From: Bugulina stolonifera
Lineage: Eukaryota > Bryozoa > Gymnolaemata > Cheilostomatida > Bugulidae
Reading direction: 5' to 3'
Assembly (NCBI GenBank): GCA_935421135.1
Contig: OW285191.1
Location: 8,441,504 to 8,505,503 of the forward strand
DNA: 64,000 bases
Position numbers and translations under genes: made by a program
In this document: positions 39,952-53,509 of the stretch, one piece after another
Position numbering within the stretch: the stretch's first letter is position 1
How the letters are laid out: each line of letters begins with the position of its first letter
Notes under the pieces: model-generated
Told to the model about the DNA's origin: nothing
What the model saw: the letters and a program-made list of their open reading frames with translations, nothing else
The model's database searches: none

Positions 39952-42900
39952 TTATTCAACAAAATGTACCCTGCCACGCCTTCTCCCTGAACCTTCGTTT
40001 GACCTTGAAGACTTCTCATAGTTCAAAGCCATTTCATAAACATCGTTTTGGTCGCACATATACTCTTTTATAGCCTCAAGTTTTTCTTCTAAGTCCATAC
40101 TGGATATTGGCTTCTCGTCTAAACTGGCTTTCTTTTTCCGCTGACATTTTGCGGCAATATTTTCAATCGCCATATAAATCTGTCCCATTTCTGCTAACTA
40201 TAAAACAAATAACAGACCTGTATAGAGCCTGTTAGAGAATCAACATGGTAACATCAGTATCAAAGACAAATTAATCCAAAGTCAAAATTGAAGTGTGAAG
40301 GTCATCTTCTCTCTTACACTAGCGAAAAAAATCTTTTCAAAGTGTGGGGTTGTTGAATGATGTCATTATGAGCTTTGACTCCCATGTTTACAAGCCCTAC
40401 TATATACTCTAACACCAACCTCTAGCTTTGGCATCGTCACCCATTAATACACCAACACACTAATAGTAATACGAAAATCTCCAGTAACAGAACACAGTCT
40501 CTCCTTGTAATATACAATGTAGCAACTGTTTATAGCAGACTGGAAGTGAATGAGGTGAAATCCGCTAGAGAAATTACAAGAAACAAGTGAGACCCAAAAC
40601 AATATGGCCCAACTTGCCGCGCGACTGATTTCGCTTCCAGTTTGCTCCAGCCTTACTGCTGTCAACATTTCAAGTTTGCTAAAACCCAAAGTATAAACTA
40701 AATATTAAGGAACCAAGGCTATTATAGCTTTGGTTCCTTAATATTTAGTTTACACTCTTGTTTATTTTTGGGTTTTCAAGCAACTCATAATATAGGGTTT
40801 GTAGTAGTGAAGAGAGTAACAAAGTGTACAGGACTTATCTTCTAGCATGTTGATCTGTAGAACTCACCTCTTCTCTAGAGACCTCCTTCTCTATTATATA
40901 CCATTCCTCTCTCTGTTTGCTACTGTCTATGGATTTCTCTTGTAGTTTCTGCAAGATGGCCACCTGACTGCTAATGGAAACTATAGTCTTCTCGTGTTCT
41001 TGTTTCAGCACTTCGTACTCTGCCTTCAGTTTCTCTAGCTGCAAGATACACTGTACTATGCAATGCTTGTAGCATGCATGATACACTTGGTTAAAAAATC
41101 TTCAGTGTTGATTCACTAAATCTTTAGTGGTCATTACCAGATATAAATATAAGGTGGAATATTACGAATCTTGGACACACATTATTATACTCATTGCATC
41201 AAGAGTTATCCACTCTCGCTCTAGGCATAATCAGTAAGATGCCTTTTATATAACAGTGACCAATATTTGTACCCATTTTCTGTAAAAAATTGTGGTTTTA
41301 GTGCCAAAAACGCATAACAATTATGTGATTGTATGGTTGGCTAACAATATCAACAACGGTAGGATTAAAAATTAGGTATGAACAGACAACTTCTAATTTA
41401 CCTGCGTGGCGTTACCTTCCAGATCTTTAACAAGGCTATCATGAGTTGCGTGTAAAGTGTCGTATCTCATCATCAGACTATTTATCTGATTCTCTGACAT
41501 CTCAAGGTAGTCTGAGAATACATGCACAGGTTGTGATTGTTTACAACAAGATTACAAAGCACGTAATAGTTGGCAGACGACATGCATCCATAAAACAGCT
41601 CATCTTTCATGCATACAGACATGTAGTCTTTCGACCAAGTTGTTCATGTAGGTAGATGACGGCATATTATAGTTATATTACTTAAAATAGTCTACAAAGA
41701 GTGGTTCAAAATGCAAATTTAGGTCTAGAACTTTGATTTACATAAAATTATTTATACTTATGCTTACTTTCTGGAAGTTTTTCGATTGACTGCAGTAGAA
41801 ACTGTTCATATAATCTGTAGACATCAATTTTCTTCTGTAACTTTCTGTGTCTAAAATGATGAATACGGTTATATATCATAATTACACGTAAAGTGAATTG
41901 AGAGTCTAGTACATAAATACAAAATACATTACAACCATGTACTATTGCACGCTGTATCTACATCACTCAAGCCTTCATGTGTAATCGTGATTATATCGAT
42001 GGAGTGGAAAAGGGAGGTGTGGTACAAAATGGCATTTTCTTCAGTTGAATTAGCTTTCATACCCCTCATTTAATATATAGATATACACGGAATTTACACT
42101 GCTTTTCCTTTTACCAATCTGTATTGAGTCTGTACATGTAATGGATGTTGGTGGCTCACTTAGTGTAGAACCCTCAGGCTAAATTGTGATATATATTAGC
42201 AGCACACCTAATCATTGCTCCGAGGACCAAGAACCCAGGTACATCTAGGTGTGTACTAACACTGAGATCACATGATATTAAACTGAACATGTTTCAATTA
42301 CTTTTCTTTCTGTAGCTCAAGTTCCGCTCGAAGTTCCTCTAGTTCTCTAGTCTTCTGCTCTTTGAGTCGTACCTCTGTTTGGTACCGCTGAATTGCTCTT
42401 CTTCGTTTAGCTTCGTTATCAGCAATAAACTTCTCAAATTTTGTCACCCTTTCTCTCATCTGTAAACAGACATAACATTGCCCGTGACATTCATAGAGAT
42501 CACGGTATTCTACATTTGCCTTGATTTAAATACATTTCAGAAATATGTCTGGTCTTATGATGATACTTGGTAGAAAATACAGAAGTTGGAGACTAATTGT
42601 CTGGAAAGGCATATAAAAAGTAGAGGAAAGCTCATCTCTTACTTTCTGTTGTTCCTTCTGGAGAGAGACTTGTCTTTCAGCACATTGTTCCATACGCTTT
42701 CTGAATTCCTCTCTCTTTCCACTTAGTTCTCCTTGAACTCTTTCTACCTAAGTAATACACAATACTGCATCAAATTCTTAATGTTACTACAAGGGACTCA
42801 GTAAAAATAGCCTTTTTGCGACTACTATAATAGTAGTCTTTACCAATATACCATAGTACAGCCTAGATATTGCATGTATATAGGATTGCTGATATTTTAT

Positions 42901-44027
42901 TGGACACTGTTCAACATATTGAACTTTTATAACGTTATACTCCTCTGCTCGGCTCCCCTAGAATGTTTGTGTTTGATCTTCATTAGAGTAGATCAGTAGA
43001 TCTTTTTAATCAACTCTATGGAGCGATAATCACCAATAAAAATCATAGCTACCAGAGTATCTCCCCTTCAGGTTGTAATTATCATTAGGTCGACATAAGG
43101 GTAGCTACCCCACTGAAATTACAGTATGACTATGTCATACCTATACCAGTATAAAGCATGTTGCTATCACATGAGAGCTTGACCTATTTTCTTCTAGAGT
43201 AATTTCATATTCACTAATTTTGAATTTGTTGAGTTATAATATATGTCAGCAAGCAAAAAGAATTCACAACTGTAATAAAACCACACTGAGCTTTCTGAAC
43301 AGCCACATGTTCTTCATTTGAGAAAATCAAATAACGTTTTTGTTTATTTATCAGTTTAAGCTTATAATTGTAGCTACCTCGACTTCTTTTTTCAACAACA
43401 GGGTCTTTTGTAGTGTGTTGATTCCAGTCTCTATGAGACGTCCGGCTGATTCATGGACCACAGGAAATGTTTTGAGGCCATCTTCTTCATCTTCTCTAAA
43501 AACAGTCGTATTAACTGTAATAACTACTCAAGTAATCCATCAAATGTAGGATGGGGCAAAGCTTATTACAACTATAACATTGTATTTTGATCCCTACAAT
43601 TAAACTCGCTGAAGGAATGCAAAGTTTAAACAACTTGAAATGGTATCCTGGAATCTATTAGTATAATTCTGGTTCTTTTTTTCACTTTTGCATAAGACAA
43701 GTTTATTATTTACTACACAATACTAAGTAATACTAGGCTTTCAATAATATCAAGTATAATCAGCTGCATAATATAGTGAACTTCTACTTTGTTTTCTGCG
43801 ATTACTAATTCTATGGTTGGGATGCAATTGTAGAAAATCTGCTAGTGAGCACAAAATGTTGTGAAATAATTTTTTTTCTTTATCATCAGAATCACAAAAA
43901 TAATATTAGTATTGTGTTTGGTCAAGTGCAAGATAGAAAATATTTTTAATAACAAGGATTATTTATCGCTTCCTTACCTATCATTTAGTTGAGTAACAAA
44001 AACATTTTTTCTTGGTTCAGCATTCAT
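39952..44027 (-). CDS. CFAP73: CFAP73/CCDC42-like ciliary coiled-coil protein
   Basis: Eight exons in minus order: 44027-43978, 43495-43378, 42747-42643, 42459-42302, 41850-41768, 41511-41402, 41038-40868, 40197-39952. Phases agree and give 346 aa; human CFAP73 is about 308 and CCDC42 about 316. The protein is almost wholly charged alpha-helix/coiled coil. Family landmarks: VTKFEKFIADNEAKRRRAI (cf. the FxRFDKFLQDxEARRxRA region of CFAP73), KKIDVYRLYEQFLLQSIEKL, MMRYDTLHATHDSL, REEWYIIEKE, and the terminal MGQIYMAIENIAAKC with a following IKEYMCDQNDVYEMAL helix. A basic tail ends SGRRRGRVHFVE. In motile cilia CFAP73 and CFAP100 form the modifier-of-inner-arms complex on the axoneme; CCDC42 acts in sperm. 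I cannot separate the two paralogues here. Convergent with Salvador, divergent from SEC11. Confidence 0.82.
40671..40790. repeat. Long inverted repeat/hairpin in CFAP73 intron 7
   Basis: Inner arms of 26 bp (40695-40720 and 40726-40751) pair with one mismatch around a 5-nt loop ATTAT. Outer flanks (TTGCTAAAACCCAAA and its near reverse complement at about 40773-40787) extend the pairing beyond an internal bulge. Confidence 0.85.
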
Positions 44028-44237
44028 TTTCAACTATTTTAATATTTGGCTCAACTTGAGCAATTAGTCCTAATGTACTTTACTCTTGTGAACAAAAAAA
44101 TTGCATAAAATGTAAAATATCGACGTTGGGTAGGCAAATTGAGAAAGCAATCTTGAACTACGTGCAAAAATAAAGCAATCGAAAATGATTTCTCAGTGCT
44201 AGGCAACAGGTCACGTGAACAATACACTGAGAGTTAC

Positions 44238-44317
44238 CTTCCCTTTGTCACAGGATATACACGTTGAATAAATTTAGCCGACTTTTCGACAATAAACTTT
44301 GTGGTTGGTTCCAACAT
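44238..44317 (-). CDS. Possible alternative first exon of the CFAP73-like gene
   Basis: ATG at 44317 opens a 26-codon frame (MLEPTTKFIVEKSAKFIQRV...) that ends at a GTAACT donor after two bases of a codon. That is the same phase as the called first exon at 43978-44027, so it could splice to 43495 and give a longer N terminus. It lies only 212 bp from the divergent SEC11 start. It may instead be 5' UTR or chance. Confidence 0.35.
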
Positions 44318-44528
44318 TGTTCCCGAATTGTCAAAAGCATTATAGCGATGTTATAAGGGCGGCTACGTAGGTCTATAAAGGAATTTGTTGACGTGGGTCA
44401 AGGTTGATAAATTTGGAAATTACTTTTTTGTTATTCATTGGACTAGTACTACACGCATTTGTTTGTTGAGGTGTTAGTACGTGGTAAAGCGCAGCTATTA
44501 GATCCATTAAGTGAAGCATACTGAAAAT

Positions 44529-47500
44529 ATGAAGATATTAGAACAATTTGAGTTTTTGGATGATGTACGGAGAATGGATGCTCGGCAGGTATGGTAATAA
44601 TGGCAATGGTTCATTATGTATGTTTATCCACGCACTACTGAATTGATTTTTTTTAATTAGTAAATCTTATAGAATTAATTTTCAACTCAATTCGTATCTA
44701 TCTCCTGTAACTCAAGTCTTACTCTGAACTCAAACATGAAATTTAGTTGATTTTAATTGATTTGATCTAAATAGCTACTTGGTAAGACGGCCTTATATTT
44801 GATTATTCATTGAGGAGTGACAGTGGTAGACACTGCCCTCACTGCCGCTGTCAGTTTCAGCATCAAATTCAAATTATCTCATGATGATGGTGATGCTTAA
44901 AATTAGCAACAGACTTCATACCCTGATCTTATGGTGATAGAAGCTGGAGAATGCTGGCATTCCACGTTTCCATTGCTCTTATTACAATAGTCATAGTGTA
45001 ATTAATATTATAGGCATACATAGCCTACATAGATAAAGAAAACTGGTAGTACATGGTGAAATTTTTTAGCATGTCTAAATTTCCAAATTTGCTACAAAAA
45101 TGGTGACACCCCCCAATCCAATTGCCCCAACTGCAAATCAAGAAGTTGAAGCCACGGAAATTCTGCATGATGCCTGCATAAATATCAATATAGACCTACT
45201 GTTAACACTCTATGCATAGGCCTACCAGTATATTTTATACTTTACAGGTGGTTTACCAGGTTTTAAACTTCTGCATGATTGTAGCCTCAGCTCTAATGAT
45301 ATGGAAAGGTTTGATGGTTATTACAGAGAGCGAAAGTCCAATAGTCGTGGTACTCAGGTATTGTAGTCCTATACAAAAATCTTGCAGTGCCATGTGAGCA
45401 TTTCCAGTCACTTATAAAACAACATCAGCATGCTAAATTAAGTTGAAAATTCATGACTGCTATCTTAACTTACAACCCACCCAATAACAGAGATAACCTC
45501 TGTTTAAGTGAGAAATATGTATCAGTTACATGGTGTTATCCCAACTGTAATTGCTTTGTGTTATTGTAGTGGAAGTATGGAGCCTGCCTTCCACAGAGGA
45601 GATCTTCTTCTCCTTACTAATCACCACGATGAGCCAATCAGAGCAGGAGAAATTGTTGTATTTAAAATAAAAGGCAGAGATATCCCTATCGTGCATAGAG
45701 TTATCAAGTTGCATGAAAAGTAGGTGTTTATTATTTCTTTAAACAATATCTAACACAGGCCTACATATTCTTGTGAAATCATATAGTAGCCTATGAATAC
45801 ATCTTTGTACGTGTAGGCCTACATCGAATAAGGCCTCTCATATATAAGCTTCATGGTGTGATCTATTACATTCAACGACAAGATTTATTGTTGTTGTTGG
45901 GTAACGCACAAGTGTTCCTGTCTACTAATGGATGCCATTTGACCAACTTAGTGTACAGTCAGTTTAATGTTGACTTTCACTTTAAAATTGGCCTAAAAGA
46001 GCGAATATTTTATTGTAACATTTAAGTTATTTCAACTGCGATCAAATTCCCTCTGGAATCTTATGGAATTATATAAACACATACGCAATGTATGATGTGT
46101 ATTGCGTACCATGCTATGTAGTAGAAGTGGTATGTGTTGCCTATATACATGTATATACAAGTTGCACATTGTTATATATGTGTGTCACGGAATAGCATTA
46201 TCTCCTACGTGCTGCAGGGAAGATGGTACAAGTAAATTCCTAACTAAGGGAGATAATAACAGAGTAGATGATAGAGGACTATATGCACCCGGGCAGCTGT
46301 GGTTGAAGCGTGATGATGTCGTAGGCCGAGCCCGAGGGTAAGTACTCTCTACATGTAGATAATGTTACTAATCACTGTGAGAATATTTAACCTACTTGCT
46401 GGAAGTTGCCATTGTTGTTGCCGATGTCTTTGTTACGCCTTATAAGGTTTCACTGCACGTACATGACCAGCTAAACTACATGTATGTGTATTATAGGTCA
46501 CTGCTAGTACTCTCTCAAGGTTGACCTATGTAGTACAAATTTACCGTATCCACTATATTGCTCTGTAACAGTTAGAGCATGTGTTATAGCTATTGGTTTC
46601 TAAAGTGATCGTTCTGTAAGTGAGATTCCAAGAGAACTAGGAGCATTTGTTTAGAAGTGGATTTTTGCTGCAAACATTGGCTAGTATAATTGTATCCTTA
46701 TAACAAATTATTGGCGAAATCTGAATGTGATTTCATAAACTGTCATAAAGTCACGGCTACTCGTGTTATCAACGAAAGTTGTTACACATGAGTTGTTTTA
46801 TATTTATAGCTGCCGGCAGCACCCTTATTCATGGAATCAATCTAGTTTGCCATGTTTCAGAATGACAGTGTACAGTGTTTGATGTTGTTTCGTCACGACT
46901 CAGGAGTTACTCTCTCTTTATGTTGTAGATTCCTACCATATGTTGGAATAGTTACTATACTTATGAATGACTACCCTCAACTCAAGGTACGTGCTGATGT
47001 ACATGTATAATATTTGTTATGGTAACTATTATAGGAACATGACTTGTATAAACATCATGTTCTTATCTTCGCTAAAAGTTATTGCTCGAGCTTTTTTCTT
47101 TTAAAATTAATATAAATGACAAGCTTGTCTGGAGATAATGTTGTGAGTCTTGAATAGGCTAAAGTTTTGATACTAATTAGTGCGGGAATAGGTTGGGGCT
47201 CAGTATATACCTACCCGTTATTTTGAAGAACTGGAACCCATGTTAAGGCTATTTTCCAGAATCCTAGCTGTTTTACAATAAACTTACATGGAACGCTGTT
47301 AACATCTGGCATCACTCGGGATTTCGACAACACATTGATTCACAAAATTATCAAAATTCGGTATCTTAGCATAGTTTATGATGAACACCTAAAGTTATTG
47401 TTGTAATGGTGAATCCCCATCATACATTGGGCCTTAGACTCAGTGACTGGTATAACCGAGCTGCATGGTTTGGTTCCATAATGTTGTGTGATCAAACTGG

Positions 47501-47821
47501 TAGATGTGTTGTTGTAATACTCGTAGTCCGAGTTGGTACTTCAGATTATTCCTATGGCCCTGATTGGCCGGTACATATATTATGATGGTGTGTCTATCAA
47601 AGTAGATTAATGTGTAACATCTACAACCTTCTGGGAACCAGCCTTTACTCACAGTTATTCTCATACTGAACCTAATTATAGATAATAATATATTAAAATA
47701 GATATATATTGAGCTCATAAACCTGCTGTACGACGTATTAGCCTATATTATCTATATGTTGTAGTTTGCGGTGCTAGGGGCTCTAGGCGTATTCGTACTT
47801 ATACATCGTGAAACCAACTAG
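44529..47821 (+). CDS. SEC11A: Signal peptidase complex catalytic subunit SEC11
   Basis: Six exons: 44529-44588, 45248-45357, 45570-45719, 46218-46337, 46929-46986, 47765-47821; 184 aa (human SEC11A 179). Near-identical to the animal family along its length. N-terminal FLDDVRRM. Single membrane anchor about 23-42 ([19 protein letters not shown]). Box [13 protein letters not shown] with nucleophile Ser59. Box D IPIVHRV with His99, which replaces the bacterial Lys. Box [13 protein letters not shown] with the catalytic-triad Asp. C-terminal [20 protein letters not shown] and a short hydrophobic end. It cleaves signal peptides of secretory proteins in the ER membrane, with SPCS1/2/3 as partners. 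The intron after exon 2 splits the Ser codon just before the catalytic motif. AATAAA at 48365-48370 is a plausible 3' end. SEC11A versus SEC11C cannot be assigned outside vertebrates. Confidence 0.96.
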
Positions 47822-48571
47822 TCAAGAACTGAGTCTACACTCATCTCCCTTCTCATCTCAACCTTCCTGCTGGATTTGTACTATAATGTTATAATAGTTC
47901 CGTTCACTTATCAGTCAATATCTGTGCTGTACACATGTCTTATAATATATTACAATGCTATTCAAAACTGAAATGACGCAAACAGTTGAGCATTACAATC
48001 TTCTTCCAGTTTGTGACGGATAGATTTTATTTAGTCGCTTTGAATGCATGTTTCTTCTACTTGATATTTCTAAGAGTTACTGAAACTGGAAGAAGTATTA
48101 TTATGTCAATTGGGCTGACAACTCCCACAAATCTCTCCTGCTGTTAGTAGTTGAATGTGTCGATACAATATATTATATTCGTGTAGTAAGCCATCAGGTT
48201 TGAGAGAATTTCTTTTAAAACTTAGTGTAATGTATCATATTATTTTAACTTCAACACTGTATAACATACAGTGTAAAGTGTTATAATGTAGGCCTAATGT
48301 ACAGTGTACATGTACATTGTGGCCAAAATTGTTATTTCTTTGTTGTCATTTTGTTACTAGTATAAATAAAAATGTGGTTAAACAAAGTTAGGCTATATCC
48401 ATATAATAATCGATTGCACAAAAAAAAAAACATAAAGAAGTACTCACATCTAGCTATTGCAAGACACCACAAAACAACTTAGGGTTACACCAAAATCAGG
48501 ATACAAGTGTTAATATTACAGTAAAGCTCTAGTAAAATACTGCATGCAGAGTTGTCTTTCCTTTTAACTCT
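47822..48571. other. SEC11 3' region
   Basis: AT-rich, contains the likely SEC11 3' UTR up to AATAAA at 48365. Convergent with the membrane-protein gene on the minus strand. Confidence 0.5.
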
Positions 48572-51500
48572 CTAAGTATCTTGATTTGCTACAAGCTCCG
48601 TGTCTTTGCTTAAACTTTGTGATATACTGGGAGTATCTGTGTCTTTACTTGATGGGTTGGTTTGGAGTCCTGCTGTTCCTGGGTTAGTTGAGGGTACATC
48701 TATCATCCCTATAGTATCAGCATTCACAGTGTCAGTTGTAATCATTTTATTTGATAGCTCTTCTGGGCTATTTCTTATGGGAACCTCTGTAGGGTGGTTG
48801 GAGATGGACCCCTTAAATGGTGGAGGTGGTTGAGCTTTAGTTCCGGGAGCAAACAAGGTATTTCCTGTAGGTACTGCAGATGTTGGAATGCTGCTATCTC
48901 TATTAGTTACTGGTGTAATAGCCTGGGACGGAGGCGGAGCCATATATCCCGTTGACAGTTCCTGCTCTATGTGACTCACTTCCGGTGCAGTTACTGCCGG
49001 TGAATTATAATGTTTTACAGATTGTTTGTTGGTAGGACGATGTATTAAGGCCCTGAAACTGCGGGGCAACGGAGCACTGTAGCTGTAGAGTGGTGCTTTA
49101 CTAAATGGTACATACTGGTATCCACTACCTGAAAGGAATATTTGGTGTATAACTTGGGAATCGAAACCTCTCAACGTCCTACCTTACATGCCAAGCTCTT
49201 GTGCAAAATATTCAGATATCATAGGAAATTTGAGTAGGACAGACAGTACTAAGTATAAAATAGGCAAGCATCTTGTAGTGTTGGCAGAAGTTTGCCAACT
49301 GTAAATTTAGAGCAGCTATCTTTATTATCAATAATGCAATTTAGAGTTGTCCTCTCTTCGAGGAAAGAGATTAAGGGAGAGGACAACTCTCGCTTCTAGC
49401 CTTTCGCTGTTTACCTGGTGGTTTGTTTCGATTTGGTGGTTTACTGCTTGCTTTACCTCTCGTATGTCCTTCATTTATGAGAGCTGCTAGGCCTTTGACC
49501 TGAGGCTCACGGTTATTAGTAGCATTATTCTCATCAGTTTCTACTACAAATGGTAAGAAATCTGTTTCCTCTGGCAGACCGTATTACTATTTAACGTTGC
49601 AAAGTGTACTCTGATTGCAAAATCTTAGTAAGTATCTTTTTAACGCAATGCAAGCTCATGCCTACAGAGCAACTCTAATCTGAAATTTATCACTAAATTA
49701 AACAAGTAAGTTACATGTACATTGTACTGGTTTGCTTGCATAGTTTGATAATTTTACTCGGGTTTTGGAATTATAATAATATGCTGAATGGCAACTTGAA
49801 TAGAGGGTTCTCTCGTCTCTTATTTGCATATGAATCTTTAGTTAGAATAGTCTACATACCCTCACATCATCAACAAAATTACACATCTTACAACTCCAAA
49901 ACTGTTTGGAAATACGTGAAACGTCCTTAATTCAAACTCCAAGGGACCACCATAATTGGTTTGAATTAGGCCTGACACTTTGAAATTGTAAGATCACTTC
50001 TTTATATGAAATCATTTATATAATGCTCAGCAGAGACCAATTACTGTATACTAATAGTTTGAAATAAGCAAGCATTTGAATTATCCAAAGTTGAATTAAT
50101 TGTAAGTTCCACTGTACTTAAACTTACCAGTTACTGCAGGAGTGGTTGTAGCTTGAATGATGCACCCGGTGATAACAAGTATAGCTAGACCTGCTACTAC
50201 TACTCCTACAATCCATAATGGGCTTTTCTTTGGAGGACTATATGTTGTGACTATTGCCTCTAAAATATCCCAGTTAAGCAGACGGATTATAACAGTATAC
50301 AAACCCTTGTACATTGGTAATAGTTTAGTAGTTACAGCATATTTTTGTGTGTGTGCGTTGAACAGTACAAATTTACTTTTAATTATTATACAATAATTAA
50401 CAGTAGGCTACAAGTAATTATTTTGTTAAAAGTTGTAATTTAGCTGATAGTCTGTAACTTGGACTAGTTGAAGCATAGATATGTGGTTCAAGAAATACTG
50501 TGTACATGACTGTTATATACAAATGTCTGGTGATACTATAACCATAACTCTAATACTGAAAAATAAAAAACCTGACATAATTATAACTTTAGAGCACAAC
50601 GTACCATACGTTACGCTTGTAACATAACGTATTACACCAAATCATCCCCTCTAAGTATTTCCACACTTGACAATTTACGACTCGTATTAACAAACCTGCA
50701 ATTTCTTCGATGAATGCCTCTACGATGATTTGAGCTGAATGGCTCTCTGTGGTCACAGGTCTGCTGCCGACAGTTACATTGTACTGTATAGAGAAGGTTT
50801 CATCCGGGTACTTGGTGCGCGCATTCTCTGTACGCCCAAATCCTTTCTCATACATATAGCTTAGACAGCTAAAGTAGCCTGTCTATTAGCACAGAGGGCA
50901 TTAATCAATCCATACTTATTTGTTCTAGAACCCAGTAGAACATATAGATAAACTTCCTGTCCACTGCATGTAAACACTATTATCAATTCCTATACTCACC
51001 AGATTGGAGTTAGAATAAATTCCGATTTCTACTGCACAGCTTGAGAAATCCCAAGGAGAGATCGCATACCTGAGAATTGCCTTCTCATGATCAGGATTTA
51101 TTTGTACTGTGGAGTTGTCTAATTTGAATCTAAAGAGGGTAACATAACGATCAGGCAGCACTGCTTAATGTGGCTCTGCACATGTGTGCAAGCATGTGTG
51201 TTCATGACATATCACAATTACAGTACACAAACAACTTTCTATATAATACACGCATATACATGTATTATCTACTCGTATTGTTGTATGAAATCGTTCACCC
51301 AATTGCAAAGTAAACTGCATAAATTCAATATACATTGTAATATACACTCATATGTGTCAAACATAGCTAGCGTGTGACGGCTAAAATTTCATTTACTATC
51401 CCAAAATATTCCATGAACACATTCACCCACTATGTTAACATGGTTGCTGCTTAGGCTGTTCCATGTGTATATCTTACATACTTACTCCATTATACACGAG

Positions 51501-52650
51501 AAGTTTTCAACAACAGGAAACTGTGCATTCATAAGTGTAAACACAAACTTGTCGCCAATTCCAATTGGTATAGTAGGTGCAGACAAGATAGATATTCTTC
51601 TTGCCTTTAATAGAAAGTCATGTGACAATCAAATAGCCGACTTACTGATAGGTACTCAATGATCTATATACCTGTGGACTCAAATTGAAAGTGACGAAAC
51701 CTAAAATAAAAATCTTAATAAGATTTTTATTTTAAATAGAAATCTTAGTAGCAAATTTGGTTTCGATAAAAGATGAATAAAATTTGTGGCAGAACATTTT
51801 ACCAATTTATTTATTAATTTATTCATTTTAAAGTTTAACTTTAGCAGACTATGAATTTTAAATCTTTGACTTGAATCTTGTAGAATTGTTTGTTATTTAG
51901 TATTGGAAGAAGACAACTTCATAGAATCAATAGCGGTAGCAAATTACGAGTGCCAATGAAGATACCCCCAAGATAATGGTTATGTGATTAGATAGCAAGT
52001 TATTTCAAATTTATTTGTTGTTCAGGCTTCTATTGATTAAATTATGGTAAACAGTTAAACTCACCTTAACAAGACTGGTGCTACTTGAACCTCCGTTCTG
52101 CTATAATAAATATTATAATAGTGCAATATTCGTTAGATGTTGTACACTAATATATGAATAATGATGATCTATCTTACACAATATGCAACCAAAACATTCA
52201 AACTTTGGTGCTAATAATATCTTGCATTTTATATGTGCACATTTCCATGTAAAGTTATTTCACGGCATCAAATCAGGTGATATTATAGTTCATGTGCTAG
52301 TATTCATGCAGTTGTTGCAAGCAAACACATAACTAGACACTAATGAATGTTATGAGTACCTAGCAATGATTATTTTATAGTAACTGTAGCTACAGAAACG
52401 TAGTTTTTGCATTTAGTCTGAAATAATTTATGGATTATTATTAATAATATTATAAGTAACATGACATACTTAGCATCCATACCGTTGGAGACAGGATTCC
52501 ATCATTTCTCACTAGGTGGAGCTCACTGTTTTCATAGTTATTAACACAAGCATGGTAAAACAGGAAGTTATATTCTGCAGCCTGAGCTCCATGACCAGCA
52601 CAGAGCAGAAATATCAAGGCTATGGTTATAAAATTAGTGGGAAGGTGCAT
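48572..52650 (-). CDS. Unrecognised type I membrane protein, about 475 aa
   Basis: Eight exons in minus order: 52650-52470, 51700-51672, 51604-51486, 51129-51000, 50846-50696, 50259-50128, 49543-49415, 49128-48572. All are GT-AG and in phase; the acceptor of exon 5 (50846) is the weakest choice. The start gives a clear signal peptide (MHLPTNFITIALIFLLC..AQA). The roughly 190-residue ectodomain is beta-rich in look, with few cysteines and three N-glycosylation sequons (NFS, NST, NVT). It includes FVTFNLSPQ, IGIGDKFVFTLMNAQ, AVEIGIYSNSNL and FSIQYNVTVGSRPVTTES. One membrane segment spans about 218-238 (PLWIVGVVVAGLAILVITGC). The cytoplasmic tail of about 235 residues is Ser/Thr/Pro-rich with YMAPPPSQ and QPPPPF, possible SH2/SH3 or WW ligands. 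Overall design suggests a receptor or adhesion protein. I do not recognise the family. Confidence 0.62.
49344..49391. repeat. Dispersed hairpin repeat, copy 3
   Basis: The cleanest copy: arms GAGTTGTCCTCTC and GAGAGGACAACTC are perfect reverse complements around a 22-bp A/G-rich loop. It lies in the last intron of the membrane-protein gene. Confidence 0.85.
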
Positions 52651-53320
52651 ACTGTGAGGGAAGATAACTTCATGTTATCTCTTGTCATCGGAGCACAATT
52701 TTTTTAACATTGAATCCCAACTAGGTAGTAATTGGTTATATTTTTTGGGAAATTATGTACTACCTTTCAGAAGGTGTTAAATATGTGGGATTCCTCAAAA
52801 ATTATTTAAATAGCAGTAGATATTTTTGAAATGAAATCTCAACAGAGTAATTTATGTTCTCATGTCAAAACAAACCGTATGATGGATGCACAAATAATAT
52901 ATTATGTGTTATGTATTGCATTCTATACTCATAGGTGCATGTCAACTGCTGTCAATGCCGTTGCACATATCCCAAACGTGATCCACATCCTTATCACTTA
53001 CATGTTCAACTGCTATATTAGTTCCAAAAGGTAATGTGCGAATTACAATATTAATTTTATAACATGGTCAAATGTATCATTTTGAAGGCCACATGTACAG
53101 TGCACATAGTATCTGGAGTAGTATCAATGTATACTACATACAGCTAGTTACATGTAGATGTAGATAGGGTTAGGCCTACGTGTATAGTAGGTGCATCATA
53201 GTATGCCAGTAAAACTAAGCATGTCCGAAACCAGTTATTCTGCTATAATGAATGTCATCATTTTCTTGCAACGAATTCATCTCTGAGCAGCCTGGAACTT
53301 TGTTCCACATTCAAAATCAC
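52651..53320. other. Intergenic, nothing recognised
   Basis: AT-rich spacer between the membrane-protein gene and the repeat-rich cluster. No supported coding sequence. Confidence 0.5.
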
Positions 53321-53425
53321 CTTTCACTAACTGAGGTTTCACTTTCACTAACTGAGGTTTCACTTTCACTAACTGAGGTTTCACTTTCACTAACTGAGGT
53401 TTCACTTTCACTAACTGAGGTTTCA
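53321..53425 (+). repeat. 21-bp tandem repeat, five perfect units
   Basis: Five identical copies of a 21-bp unit (CTTTCACTAACTGAGGTTTCA, without the last base in this notation) end in a unique flank at 53426. It lies about 100 bp beyond the 3' end of the first small helical gene. Confidence 0.95.
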
Positions 53426-53509
53426 AATAGAAGCTCCGGCACCACTTTTACATATCAATACATATTACGATGTGTATACCTAAACGGTATATACATGTAT
53501 AAGAACATA

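Noticed and set aside
52083..52118. 36-nt AG-GT bounded candidate exon in the membrane-protein gene
   Set aside because: In the phase required by the neighbouring exons it contains a stop; skipping it gives a clean frame.
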